From Prosapia bicincta (taxonomy: Eukaryota; Arthropoda; Insecta; Hemiptera; Cercopidae): DNA of 64,000 nt. Below the pieces are notes generated by a model. It saw only the letters and a program-made list of their open reading frames with translations, was not told where the DNA came from and ran no database searches. Made by a program: the position numbers and the translations under genes. Positions 34,582 through 45,530 of the stretch are shown piece after piece (positions within the stretch are counted from its first letter, which is position 1; each line of letters begins with the position of its first letter). The DNA lies in NCBI GenBank assembly GCA_036971475.1, contig JBAIZL010000005.1:252024323-252088322 (forward strand). The letters run 5' to 3'.

Positions 34582-36469
34582 TTGTAACACTATTTATTAT
34601 GATGATAGATGTTTAATATTGCTGATATGTGTTACATAATTAATATTTAAGTCCTGTTCAGTCTAATTGAGGCAGTTAATATGTCTTATGTTTCAAGAAA
34701 GACACCTTTTTAGGAAAAATACCAATCACAAATTTATTATTTACTAGCACAGTACCCGTCCTTCGGGTGGACGAATATTTGTGGTCAATATAAGAAAGGG
34801 AATAATAAAATTCATAAAGAAAATCAATAATAAATGATTTAGTACTTTAGTTAATATAACTTATTTTATACCCATATATAGTATATTAAACATCTAGCAT
34901 GAAATACTCGTAACTATAAAGATGTAAATCCAGTAAAATTGGTTTTAAAATCCTTCAAATTTTTGTTTGGGCGCACAAATATAAATTAAACACAAAGGTA
35001 CTAGGAAGTAATCTTAGCTGCTACTTCTACAAATAATTATATGGACATAAAATAAAATAAATACGTATAAATTATTATTCTGTTGTATTTAAATAAGTAT
35101 GTAAATTCAAATGTGTAATTTCAACACTAAAACGCCAAAATGTTCTCATAATGACTACAAAAGTTAGAGACAGTTAAAGTGTTAAATAGTGTTATCCAAT
35201 TAATTGATAAACTTTATGAAAAGATTATATAAACATTTCTGAACTTATAAAACATTTAAGTGTATTTTATGGTTAAAGAACTGCTTATTAATATTAAAAT
35301 AAATAATAAATATTCGATGGAATTTAAATAAGAATTGTAAGATATTTAAGAAAAGCAAATTTTAATTTATATTTTAATTTTCAATTAATTAAAACAAGTT
35401 AAAATAAAAAATGGTTAAAATTATTATATCTATCCTGTGGTAAATAAACTAACAAAATTTGTGAAAATTTTCGAACTAACAAAATTAAAATTAAATAATT
35501 CAAATACACTAGCAAAAAGATTCTTTAAAAATAGTCTTGAAATAGGAAGGTAATAGATAAATTTACAATCAAACCAAAATTTATAAAGTACAAATTATCA
35601 CATAAATGAGTGTGAAAATTTTGGTTGGTTTTTTACACAAAGTCCAGCGATTTATAAACTGGCAGATCACGCTCGATACACCACAGGTACCAGGATATGG
35701 TAAGTCGGGTGGGATCATATTTTGACCGCGGTTGAGTTGGCGCTTTCGTTCCCACAGTGTCCATCACTAGATACAGCTTACGCGAAAAACGCGTAAATGT
35801 GGTCACGCTGTTGGTAGGGTGTGAAAACGGGGATTTTCTCCCTGAGAGGGTGCAAAAGGTTTGACACACAACTTCATTACATTACATATTATAGAAGTGC
35901 ACACACTTAAATTACATATAAACATGTACAAATTTACATTACATATAAACATGTTATATCTGATAAAATCGCGTGCTTGCTTAAACAACGTCATGACGTT
36001 ATCTTCTCGAACCATAGGGTTATATATATGTAGATCTAACAAACAAAACTACGTAAGCTACCAACAAAATAGAAATACGAAATTGCTCACCAATAAGACT
36101 ACAAATAAGAAACAAATCCTGTCAGTGACAATAAATATTCTGTGCTCTGTATGTAAAATACGTTTTCCTAATCTATATTTAAATCAGAGAAAAAATAAGT
36201 GAAATTTTGGAAAGATTAATCAAATTGAAAACTACTTAGAAAATTATAAGGATATTTACTTAACGAATGATTTAATATCGCAGCATGTAAATAAACGATA
36301 TTGTCCTCTTGTCCATTGTTTACATCAGAATAATAATATTTGTGTACATTTAAACTAAGGAAACTAAACTGAGGTAAGTTCAGATATCCTCAGCTAACAT
36401 TGATAGACAAACTCACAGGTTACTCTACTCTGTGAGCTATTGCTATTTTAAGCATAAGGGTTATATTTG
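34582..36469. other. AT-rich spacer; possible repeat terminus at 34,743
   Basis: Mostly AT-rich. At 34,743-34,775 'actagcacagtacccgtcct' followed by 'tcgggtgg' has the CCCGtcctTCGGGT hairpin style seen at the ends of a repeat class common in insect genomes, from memory only. A GC-richer patch at 35,640-35,870 has a 78-codon minus frame with no recognised domain. Confidence 0.35.
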
Positions 36470-36825
36470 AAGCGAACCAATTGAGAGGCGATGTTTAGGG
36501 GGCGAGCAGGGTTAACTCGAGGACAGAAACATGAACACAATGACAACGCTAATGCAATTTATAAAACACAATACAATTACTGACAATAATATTGGAGTTA
36601 AAACCTCGTGGAATATTGATTTTCTCAGGCAATGATATGTTTTTAATGAAACATAATTTGCTTCTACTCCAAAGCCATGTTCCATTAATTAAAAATATTC
36701 TTCGATTGTAAACTCATAAATAATTACATTTCATATACAATTAGGTGTGGCACTCTCTTGTCACTGTCCACCATTGGCGCCCTGAATAACGCCTGTGTGT
36801 CATATAGGTGTAAACAAAACAATTA
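36470..36825 (+). repeat. Dispersed repeat family B, copy 1
   Basis: About 350 bp closely similar to 52,950-53,305 in the same orientation. Shared blocks include 'aacataatttgcttct', 'catttcatatacaattagg' and 'tcttgtcactgtccac'. No coding capacity. Likely a non-autonomous mobile element of unknown type. Confidence 0.85.
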
Positions 36826-37239
36826 CACCCCCACGTGATTTTGTAAATGTTTAGAAACACTTTCGTAATCAATTGGTTCACGTATTTCAATGTGAAACAA
36901 TTATAGTTTTTTTTAAATCATTTTAAAAATTCCGTCATTTTTTCTAGATTTTTGATCTGCTATGGGGATTTTTAATTTTATTTCATACTCGCTATTTATA
37001 AACATAAAGGTTGTTTTTAGAATTTAAACAACCATTATTAATTAACGTTGTGAGTGGAAGTGATTGTACTTAGCTAGGTCAGGACCTTAGACAGGTCAAT
37101 CATGATATTCGATCGATAGAGGTTTAATTTAGTGAATTATTCTTCATGCTTCTTGCAACGACGGAAAATATTACTTTCCTTTCAAACAATTTTAATTTTA
37201 TCATTCAAATTAAGACAAGCACTGTAGTGAGATTAAGCC

Positions 37240-37879
37240 TTAACTAGAAGTGGCTTTCAGTATTGACTGGGGGGTGGGCATTGAGGATTAACCGGGGTGG
37301 CATTCCACATTGACTGTGATGGCATTAGGCATTGACTGGAATGGCGTTACGGATTTACAGGGGTAACATTCAGCAATTACTGTGAAGAGATAAAGCATTG
37401 ATTGTAAAGCCTTACTCATTGATAGGGGTGGCATTAGCATTGACTGGGGTGACATTCAGCAATTACTGTGATGAGATAAAGGATTCACTGAAATAGCACT
37501 ACACATTGACAGGGGTGGCATTAACATTGACTGGGGTGACATTCAGCAATTACTGTGACGAGATAGAGCATTGACTGGAATAGCATTACGCATTGGCACG
37601 GGTGGCATTAGCATTGACTGGGGTGACATTCAGCAATTACTGTGACGAGATAAAGCATTGACTGGAATAGCTTAACGAATTGACTGGGATTGCATCACGA
37701 GTTGACTGGGATGGCATCACGAGTTGACTGGGATGGCATCACGAGTTGACTGGGATGGCATCATGAGTTGACTGGGATGGCATCACGAATGCCATACATA
37801 TTATTGGGGTAGTTTAAAGATAGACCGGGGTGGCATTACGTATTGTCGAGGGTAGCATTTATCACTGATTGTGGTGGCA
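37240..37879. repeat. 'gcattgactgg' minisatellite, block 1
   Basis: Degenerate array on the theme 'gcattgactggggtggcatt'. At 37,371-37,660 a unit of about 87 bp containing 'cagcaattactgtga' recurs four times. At 37,687-37,790 a 22-bp unit 'ggcatcacgagttgactggg' recurs about five times. The block ends exactly at the TTAA of the piggyBac-like insertion. Confidence 0.9.
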
Positions 37880-39203
37880 TTAACCTTCGAGAGGGCGCTT
37901 GCGGAGTTTTTCTCCCCCCGTATCATTATTTGTTAAGAAAACGTCTTTCCATTTGTCAAAAGTTTATTTCTAGCTCGTTACTCCACAACCTGCATTCTAG
38001 GAAACGTACGAAACGATTTTTGTTAATTTTTTCCAAGTAGCGATAGTGTGAATTTATTCTTTGTCAATCGAGTCAGATTGCGGATGCTTCGTCCGCAAGC
38101 GCCCTTTCGTGTAACGTATTTGTGCGGAGTTCCTCGTGCACTTCTATTTACATTACAAAAGACTTTGTGTGGGAAGCTATTACGGTTTTTTTGTTATTAT
38201 TATTTTAGTATTGTATGTCTTTTTAGTATCTAAGTTTCACATTTTACTGTTGTTCAATTTGAAGAGGAAAGAATTCGTAAAATGATGGGCAGTGTCTAAA
38301 AAGAGGAAATTCAAGAAATACGGCCTACCGGAAATTTATTTAGACAGTTTTTAGATGATTCTGATGAAAACGAGTCTCTGCCAGATAATGAACCAAACGA
38401 AGAAGCCAATGAAATTAAAAATGAAACAAATGAAGACATAATAGGTAAATCTGAAAATGACGAAAGTGACCAATTTGTTGAAAATCGGTCAATTTTGACA
38501 CTATAGAGAAAATTTCGCTAAAAATTCCGGCAGGAAACGACTAATGGAAAAAGCCCATTTTAGTAAAAACCGAAAAATTCTGTGGTATACTGAATCAGTA
38601 AAGCAATGGAGGACAGCAAGAAGAAACGTAATTCTCATGAGAGTGGGTCATGTTCACGCTACACTAGTGGTGAATAGTGAGCTTCAAAATGAACAATTAT
38701 CAGTTGTTTTTTCAACAAAGATTAGGTTTCTGCTAGTTTTATTAAACTATAGAACCTATTATGATATAAAGGCAATATTTTTTTCATCGACTAATTTTTA
38801 GAGTTAAAGTAAAACATTATTTATTGACACTAGATATTATAATAGATTTAAAATTTATATATGTTCTATCACGCTTGGGTATTTTTATATTAGGACGTTT
38901 AATTACTTTATTACAGAAAAATAACCCGCAAACACCTTTCCCGTAATGAAAACAATGGTCTAGTATATAATGCTTACACGTTTTAACAATTCAAGATATT
39001 TTTAGAAATATGACGTTTAGACATTCAAAATTTTGCAATATTGATTTTTTAAACTGTTTACAATGTATTTATATAGTATTTAATTAAAAAGTCACCCGAA
39101 TATAAAAACGAAAACTCTTTAAATTTAAACGGGTTTTTGTGCGGAATAAACCTAAGAAAGGGCCCTCTCACGTTTGAAAATCTATGCGCCTCCTAGAAGT
39201 TAA
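37880..39203 (+). mobile_element. piggyBac-like element inserted in a minisatellite
   Basis: TTAA at 37,880-37,883 and again at 39,200-39,203 bounds 1,316 bp. The inner ends are related inverted repeats: left ccTTCGAGAGGGCGC, right (complement) cTTCTAGGAGGCGC, 11 of 14 matching. The left flank 'gtggca' plus TTAA plus the right flank 'gcattg' rebuilds an ordinary unit of the surrounding minisatellite. A truncated piggyBac-type transposase lies inside. Positions 38,802-39,199 are AT-rich non-coding sequence. Confidence 0.82.
38260..38801 (+). pseudogene. piggyBac-type transposase N-terminal remnant
   Basis: A frame at about 38,298-38,505 reads KEEIQEIRPTGNLFRQFLDD followed by a long acidic, low-complexity stretch (DSDENESLPDNEPNEE...), like the acidic N-terminus of piggyBac transposases. 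After a stop, the frame at 38,544-38,801 (85 codons) contains KNRKILWYTESVKQWRTARR followed by NVILMRVG, resembling the 'GK-K-KW..P....RT..N' segment at the start of the catalytic part. The DDD catalytic core is absent. Together with the TTAA-flanked ends this supports a piggyBac relic that cannot mobilise itself. Confidence 0.65.
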
Positions 39204-39383
39204 GCATTGTCCATGACGGTAATTCGCATTGACTGGGGAGTAGGGTCATTACGCAATAACAGGAGTGATTTACGCACAGACTATGGCGGCATTACGCATT
39301 GATAGAACCGGAATTGAGCATTGACTTTGGTGGCTGTACGATTTGCCTGAAATTGTTTTACGCTTTGACCATGCTGGCTCTTC
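39204..39383. repeat. 'gcattgactgg' minisatellite, block 2
   Basis: Degenerate continuation of block 1 after the piggyBac-like insertion ('attcgcattgactggg', 'ggcattacgcattgatag'). It ends at the foldback element. Confidence 0.8.
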
Positions 39384-39814
39384 TAGTCCAGGATCTAAAC
39401 GGGGTTGAGCATGCACTGAAAGCCTAACGCAATTTTATTTCAGATTATTGTTCTGGGTACTTGGGTGATTGTAAAAACGTATGTTATGGCTCCCCCACCC
39501 ACATGGTCGACATATCGAGGGGAGAGTGGGGAATTTACGGGAAACGCGCTGTATTTGAACCTTTGTATCTTCTAAACTATAAAAGATAGAATAACAACAA
39601 CAAAAATTTAACTTATAAAAATAAGGGCTTCAATAATGGTTCTTACGTAAAAATGGCTAACTATAATACCTAATTAGTAAAAAAAAATTTTTTTTTTACT
39701 TTGGTTATTAGGTGAATGTTTATTGGAAAATTAACCCATTGCGGTAAACGTAAGCCGGAGACTAAGATAAATATTTGTTTTGAAGTATCTGGGATTAAAA
39801 AAAAATTTGTTAAA

Positions 39815-39853
<39 letters not shown>

Positions 39854-39860
39854 AAACACA

Positions 39861-39905
<45 letters not shown>

Positions 39906-40196
39906 TAATATCACGATAATTTTAATGTCGAAATCATAGTAATTTGTGAGAGTATTTCTTATTTTTTTTAATTTTACTTTATTTTTATTTTATTTTTTTT
40001 TTTTTTCATTTTCTAGTTTAAAAGATACACAGGTTCTAGTACAGATGTTCCCCCTTGTCTCCCCGGTATGTCGACCACGTGGAGAGGGGACAAGGACATA
40101 CGTTTTTACAATCAACCCAGTGGCCAGAACAGTAATCTGAAATAATATTGCGCTAGTTTTTCAGTGCTTGCTCAACCCCCTTTAGATCTTGGACTA
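39384..40196. mobile_element. Foldback element with ~190-bp terminal inverted repeats
   Basis: Arms at about 39,384-39,580 and 40,008-40,196 are inverted copies with scattered mismatches. They begin 'tagtccaggatctaaa' and share 'gattgtaaaaacgtatgt' and 'tggtcgacat'. The loop holds an A-run/T-run and a (CA)n tract. TTC sits on both outer sides (39,381-39,383 and 40,197-40,199), a possible 3-bp target duplication, and joining the flanks restores minisatellite sequence. There is no transposase. Confidence 0.85.
39818..39900. repeat. (CA)n microsatellite
   Basis: About 80 bp of CA dinucleotides with a few AA variants, inside the loop of the foldback element. Confidence 0.96.
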
Positions 40197-40199
40197 TTC

Positions 40200-40640
40200 G
40201 CATTGACTGGAGCGACCTTATCCATCACCAGCGTGGAATTAGACATTATCTGGGCTGAAATCTATCATTGAGTGGCGTATTATAAGGCTCTGTCTAGGAT
40301 GGCATTACGCATTGACTGGAGCGACCTTATCCATCACCAGCGTGGAATTAGACATTATCTGGGCTGAAATCTATCATTGAGTGGCGTATTATAAGGCTCT
40401 GTCTAGGATGGCATTACGCATTGACTGGAGCGACCTTATCCATCACCAGCGTGGAATTAGACATTATTTGGGCTGAAATTTATCATTGAGTGGCGTATTA
40501 TAAGGCTCTGTCTAGGATGGCATTACGCATTGACTGGAGCGACCTTATCCATCACCAGCGTGGAATTAGACATTATCTGGGCTGAAATCTATCATTGAGT
40601 GGCGTATTATAAGGCTCTGTCTAGGATGGCATTACGCATT
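40200..40640. repeat. 109-bp tandem repeat, 4 copies
   Basis: Starts at 40,200, 40,309, 40,418 and 40,527, with the next start at 40,636, each beginning 'gcattgactggagcgacctt'. Copies are almost identical, with two substitutions in the third. A recent local amplification within the 'gcattgactgg' array family. Confidence 0.95.
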
Positions 40641-42700
40641 GACTGGAGACAAATTATTCACTGACTTTGCTGACATTAAGGATTTAACTTGGGTATTATT
40701 ACGAATTTCCAGAGTTGGACTATACATTAATTGGACTCTAATTACGATTAGACCAGTGTAACATAACCATTGTCTGCAGTGGCATTATGCATTTACATGA
40801 GTGTCATTAAGCTTCAGTGGCATTACATACTGACTGGGTGACACTTCGCATTGATTGGGGTAGCATTATGCATTTACATGAGTGTCATTAAGCTTCAGTG
40901 GCATTACGTACTGACTGGGTGACACTTCGCATTGATTGGGGTAGCATTATGCATTTACATGAGTGTCATTAAGCTTCAGTGGCATTACGTACTGACTGGG
41001 TGACACTTCGCATTGATTGGGGTAGCATTATGCATTTACATGAGTGTCATTAAGCTACAGTGGCATTACGTACTGACTGGGTGACACTTCGCATTGATTG
41101 GGGTAGCATTATGCATTTACATGAGTGTCATTAAGCTTCAGTGGCATTACGTACTGACTGGGTGACATTTCGCATTGATTGGGGTAGCATTATGCATTTA
41201 CATGAGTGTCATTAAGCTACAGTGGCATTACGTACTGACTGGGTGACATTTCGCATTGATTGGGGTAGCATTATGCATTTACATGAGTGTCATTAAGCTA
41301 CAGTGGCATTACGTACTGACTGGGTGACACTTCGCATTGATTGGGGTAGCATTATGCATTTACATGAGTGTCATTAAGCTTCAGTGGCATTACATACTGA
41401 CTGGGTGACACTTCGCATTGATTGGGGTAGCATTATGCATTTACATGAGTGTCATTAAGCTACAGTGGCATTACGTACTGACTGGGTGACACTTCGCATT
41501 GATTGGGGTAGCATTATGCATTTACATGAGTGTCATTAAGCTACAGTGGCATTACGTACTGACTGGGTGACATTTCGCATTAATTGGGGTAGCATTATGC
41601 ATTTACATGAGTGTCATTAAGCTACAGTGGCATTACGTACTGACTGGGTGACACTTCGCATTGATTGGGGTAGCATTATGCATTTACATGAGTGTCATTA
41701 AGCTACAGTGGCATTACGTACTGACTGGGTGACATTTCACATTGATTGGGGTAGCATTATGCATTTACATGAGTGTCATTAAGCTACAGTGGCATTACGT
41801 ACTGACTGGGTGACACTTCGCATTGATTGGGGTAGCACTATGCATTTACATGAGTGCCATTAAGCTACAGTGGCATTACGTACTGACTGGGTGACACTTC
41901 GCATTGATTGGGGTAGCATTATGCATTTACATGAGTGTCGTTAAGCTTCAGTGGCATTACGTACTGACTGGGTCACACTTCGCATTGATTGGGGTAGCAT
42001 TATGCATTTACATGAGTGTCATTAAGCTTCAGTGGCATTGCGTACTGACTGGGTGACACTTCGCATTGATTGGGGTAGCATTATGCATTTACATGAGTGT
42101 CATTAAGCTTCAGTGGCATTACGTACTGACTGGGTGACACTTCGCATTGATTGGGGTAGCATTATGCATTTAAATGAGTGTCATTAAGCTACAGTGGCAT
42201 TACGTACTGACTGGGTGACATTTCGCATTGATTGGGGTGGAAATCCGCATTGACAAGGGAGGCATTAAGCACTGACTTTGATTCCATTGACTTGGGTGGT
42301 ATTAAGGATTTACATGAGTGTCATTAAGCTCAAGTGGCATTACTTACTGACCGGGTGATATTTCGCATTGATTGGGTTGGCATTCCGCATTGACAAGTGT
42401 GGCATTAAGCACTGACTCTGGTTGTATTGTCTGAATTGGCATTTTGCATTTACATGAGTGTCATTATTCTACAGTGGCATTACCTACTTACTGGGTGACA
42501 TTTCGCATTGACTGGGGTAGCATTCCGCATTGACATGTGTAGCATTAAGCATTGACTGTATTTGCATTGATTGGGGCGGCATCACGGACTGACCGGCTTG
42601 GTAATAAGAATTGAATTGGGTGGCATTAAACATTGTCCTTGGTAATTTAAGCATTAAATGTTCTGACAGTATTACACTTGGATCGTAGTGGCATTACCAT
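40641..42700. repeat. 81-bp tandem repeat array (~18 copies) with degenerate edges
   Basis: Between about 40,780 and 42,240 an 81-bp unit ('gcatttacatgagtgtcatt' followed by 'aagcttcagtggcattac' and 'gcattgattggggtagcatt') repeats with high identity. Variants 'gcttcag'/'gctacag' and 'cacttcgc'/'catttcgc' are interspersed. From 42,240 to 42,700 the unit decays into irregular 'ggcattaagcattgactg' repeats. No frame is coding. Confidence 0.95.
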
Positions 42701-43388
42701 CACAAGATTCTGAACGAAAATGGTTGAGTAAAATGGACTACAAAATTCGTTTACAAAAAGTTCATACAACTTTAATAATAGAACTTTAATAATATTTCTA
42801 CTTCACGGTAGAAATATGTTATGTTTTTGACTGATTTATAATGAAGTTTTAATAAATAAAATAATATAATTTCAATTTGAATATATTTTTGAATAAATAA
42901 CCTAGAATACCTTGAAGTTTTAGACTTTATTCTTTAGAAGCTTAACATTCACTATTCACCCAAGATATCCCTTACAATAGCATTTAACGTCTTTGTGTTT
43001 GAATCTTTGTGTAGTTATTATAGTTATTACCGTACTCATTATTGTTTCGGTTTAGTTAATAGGAAGTATAAGCGAATAAATTAGAATCACAGTATGTTTT
43101 TTCCGTGTGAAACTAAACTATCATAATCCAAATGTTCTTTGTCTGGGTTAAACTGACAGTAGTAAAATGTAGGTGTTGGTTTTGGGTCAAAATTGGACAT
43201 ATTTTATAAATCTATTTGTCGTGCATTTTGGCTAACTTATATTGTTTCTTGTATCGTTATTTCTTTACTCATAGGGTAATACTGTTTAATGCCGCCTATA
43301 GCAAACTATAACAGATATGAAGATTTAACATGGGAAAAATTAATAGTATCTAAAGCGAAAGGAATTTAAACAACCTAATTAATTTATA
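42701..43388. other. Spacer with no recognisable feature
   Basis: AT-rich, no repeat or open frame of note. Confidence 0.55.
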
Positions 43389-43893
43389 CTTATCGTTCCC
43401 AAACTGGGGGGCGCGCCCTTCTTGGGGGTCGTGAAGGCAAGTCAAGGGGCGCTGGACCAGTTGGAAAATAGAAAGATAAATTCTAAATTAGATAAAATTT
43501 AGCTCAAACACTTGTAAATATTTTGCAAACTTGCCTATAATATATTCCTCACGTGAGAATGGAACCAACAAATATAAAATTTAGGTACACAATTTATCAA
43601 AATTTAAAACTAAATTTACACGTCAGATTTTTTTTTACATATTTAATTTTATTGACCAAAATGTTACGAAAATCTTAATGAAATGTATGCATTTGTAAAA
43701 GTAATGTAAGTAAGGGCTGTGCAAATATTGTAAACTTGAAATTAAATTAACATGTCAGCTTGAAAAAAATAGTATTGCCGTTCAATGGGGTAACAGCGCC
43801 ACCACAATTGACATATCTTCGTTTTGTAAACACACTTAAAAGTGTATCACAGGCAGCTCTTCGATTATACTTGCAGATTTTAAGCACTTACTT

Positions 43894-44091
43894 GTGCAAA
43901 AAAAATGTTCAGCACTAGTTGCAATAAAAACTAATTATATGAACAAACTTGATGTTGCTAATGACTTGCGTTGTCCCTTTACTAAAATACAACCTCAAAT
44001 ATACTTGCTGGTGAAAAAATTCAAGCTCATACATTCCACTAACGGATTGTCCTCTTATCAGTTAAAATTTACCATGCGAATTAAAACTTGA
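43894..44091 (+). pseudogene. hAT transposase C-terminal remnant
   Basis: A 65-codon frame reading VAIKTNYMNKLDVANDLRCP then FTKIQPQIYLLVKKFKLIHS. This resembles the extreme C-terminus of ZBED5/FAM200-like hAT transposases, where an 'IKTKYRNRL-V--DLR-AL' segment follows the dimerisation block. Upstream parts of the transposase are not recognisable. The match is short and from memory, but its place between two hAT-like ends supports it. Confidence 0.6.
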
Positions 44092-44150
44092 AATGTTATA
44101 TCATGTTTCTTGTGAAAGTATATATAAATAAAGAAATTATTTTCTATATG

Positions 44151-44156
<6 letters not shown>

Positions 44157-44200
<44 letters not shown>
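44157..44200. repeat. (TA)n microsatellite
   Basis: Pure TA tract directly to the left of a palindrome. Confidence 0.97.
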
Positions 44201-44203
<3 letters not shown>

Positions 44204-44319
44204 AATTAAAAGTATTTCAAAAACAAGAATACTTTTAATGAATATATTTATTCTAGTATTCACAAGGAATAAATATATTCATTAAAAGTATTCTTGTTTT
44301 TGAAATATTTTTAATTTAT
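44201..44319. mobile_element. Near-perfect palindrome between two (TA)n tracts
   Basis: Arms 44,201-44,253 and 44,267-44,319 are inverted copies with one mismatch in 53 and a 13-bp spacer ('tagtattcacaag'). (TA)n lies on the left directly and on the right after about 37 bp. Sequence unrelated to family A. Confidence 0.85.
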
Positions 44320-44350
44320 TAACTATATTACAAGAAAACATATCACCATA

Positions 44351-44355
<5 letters not shown>

Positions 44356-44439
<84 letters not shown>
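44356..44439. repeat. (TA)n microsatellite
   Basis: Pure TA tract of about 84 bp. Confidence 0.97.
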
Positions 44440-44444
<5 letters not shown>

Positions 44445-44553
44445 TGTTTCTTTTTCATATGGCTATAGCATTTATGGGATAAAGGGGAAGAGGCGTGAGA
44501 GGCTTTTATTTTAAGAAGAGGGGGTGGGGTACCAAAACGTTTGGGAACCCCTG

Positions 44554-45185
44554 ATTTAAACAAATGGAAATTTAAAATCAATATAGTTATTAAAATAAAA
44601 TGAAACATCTATTTATAATAAAAAGTAAATAAAAATAATAGTTTGAAAAGAGACATTTTTTTTTTAAAAAACGTTGTATTTGAAATAAAGTATTCCTATA
44701 GCCTATACATTTTCCAAGTATACAAACACAAGATCAATGGACATACACAATGCCCCTTGACCAACCAGTTGGTCTGTCCATAGTATAATGGGTATTTACG
44801 TCGTGTCTTAATAAAAGTGTTCTAATTTGAAATCAAAATACAGGTTTAGTTTTAGACAACACAAATAGTCTAAATTAATGTTAGTTTAATTCAGATTTTT
44901 TTTAAAGTTTGAATTTGAGATGGTAATACCTAAGCATTAGGAGATTGGTAGATAAAGATGTGCTTATATAAAATAACCCAAATTTCAAATACCAATTAAT
45001 GACAAGGTTGCAAGGACAAAATTTAATGACCATTGCGGCATGTTACATTTAACAGACAGAAGACCACAATACAAGATATTAATTAAAGATAACGATTTTA
45101 TAAAGTTTTATTAATTAAACCGTTGCACACATCTGATCACCAATCCACCAACATAAAGATGTATCTACATTAAAGGTAAATGTTT
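44554..45185. other. Spacer with no recognisable feature
   Basis: AT-rich, no open frame or repeat. Confidence 0.55.
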
Positions 45186-45530
45186 ATTATATAACTTCAA
45201 AGTAGTACAACTTCGGATAATAGGCCTACTAAGTAGTTGATGTGTATATAATGGTTTCGTACGGTTACGTAGCTATGAATTGTGCTCTTGGGTATTATTA
45301 TATAACTTCAAAGTAGTACAACTTCGGATAATAGGCCTAGTAAGTAGTTGATGTGTATATAATGGTTTCGTACGGTTAAGTAGCTATGAATTGTGGTCTT
45401 GGGTATTATTATATAACTTCAAAGTAGTACAACTTCGGATAATAGGCCTAGTAAGTAGTTGATGTGTATATAATGGTTTCGTACGGTTAAGTAGCTATGA
45501 ATTGTGGTCTTGGGTATTATTATATAACTC
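45186..45530. repeat. 111-bp tandem repeat, 3 copies
   Basis: Starts of 'ataacttcaaagtagtac' at 45,191, 45,302 and 45,413, with a truncated fourth at 45,524. Copies are nearly identical. Confidence 0.96.

Larger units (their letters stand above)
43389..44553 (+). mobile_element. hAT-derived relic with embedded palindrome and (TA)n tracts
   Basis: The left end 'cgttcccaaactggggggcg' and the right end (complement of 44,553 inward: 'caggggttcccaaacg') resemble inverted hAT termini of the CAGTGGTTCCCAAAC type. Inside, about 43,905-44,050 encodes a degenerate hAT C-terminus. No clean 8-bp duplication is visible, so the exact limits are uncertain. Confidence 0.65.
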
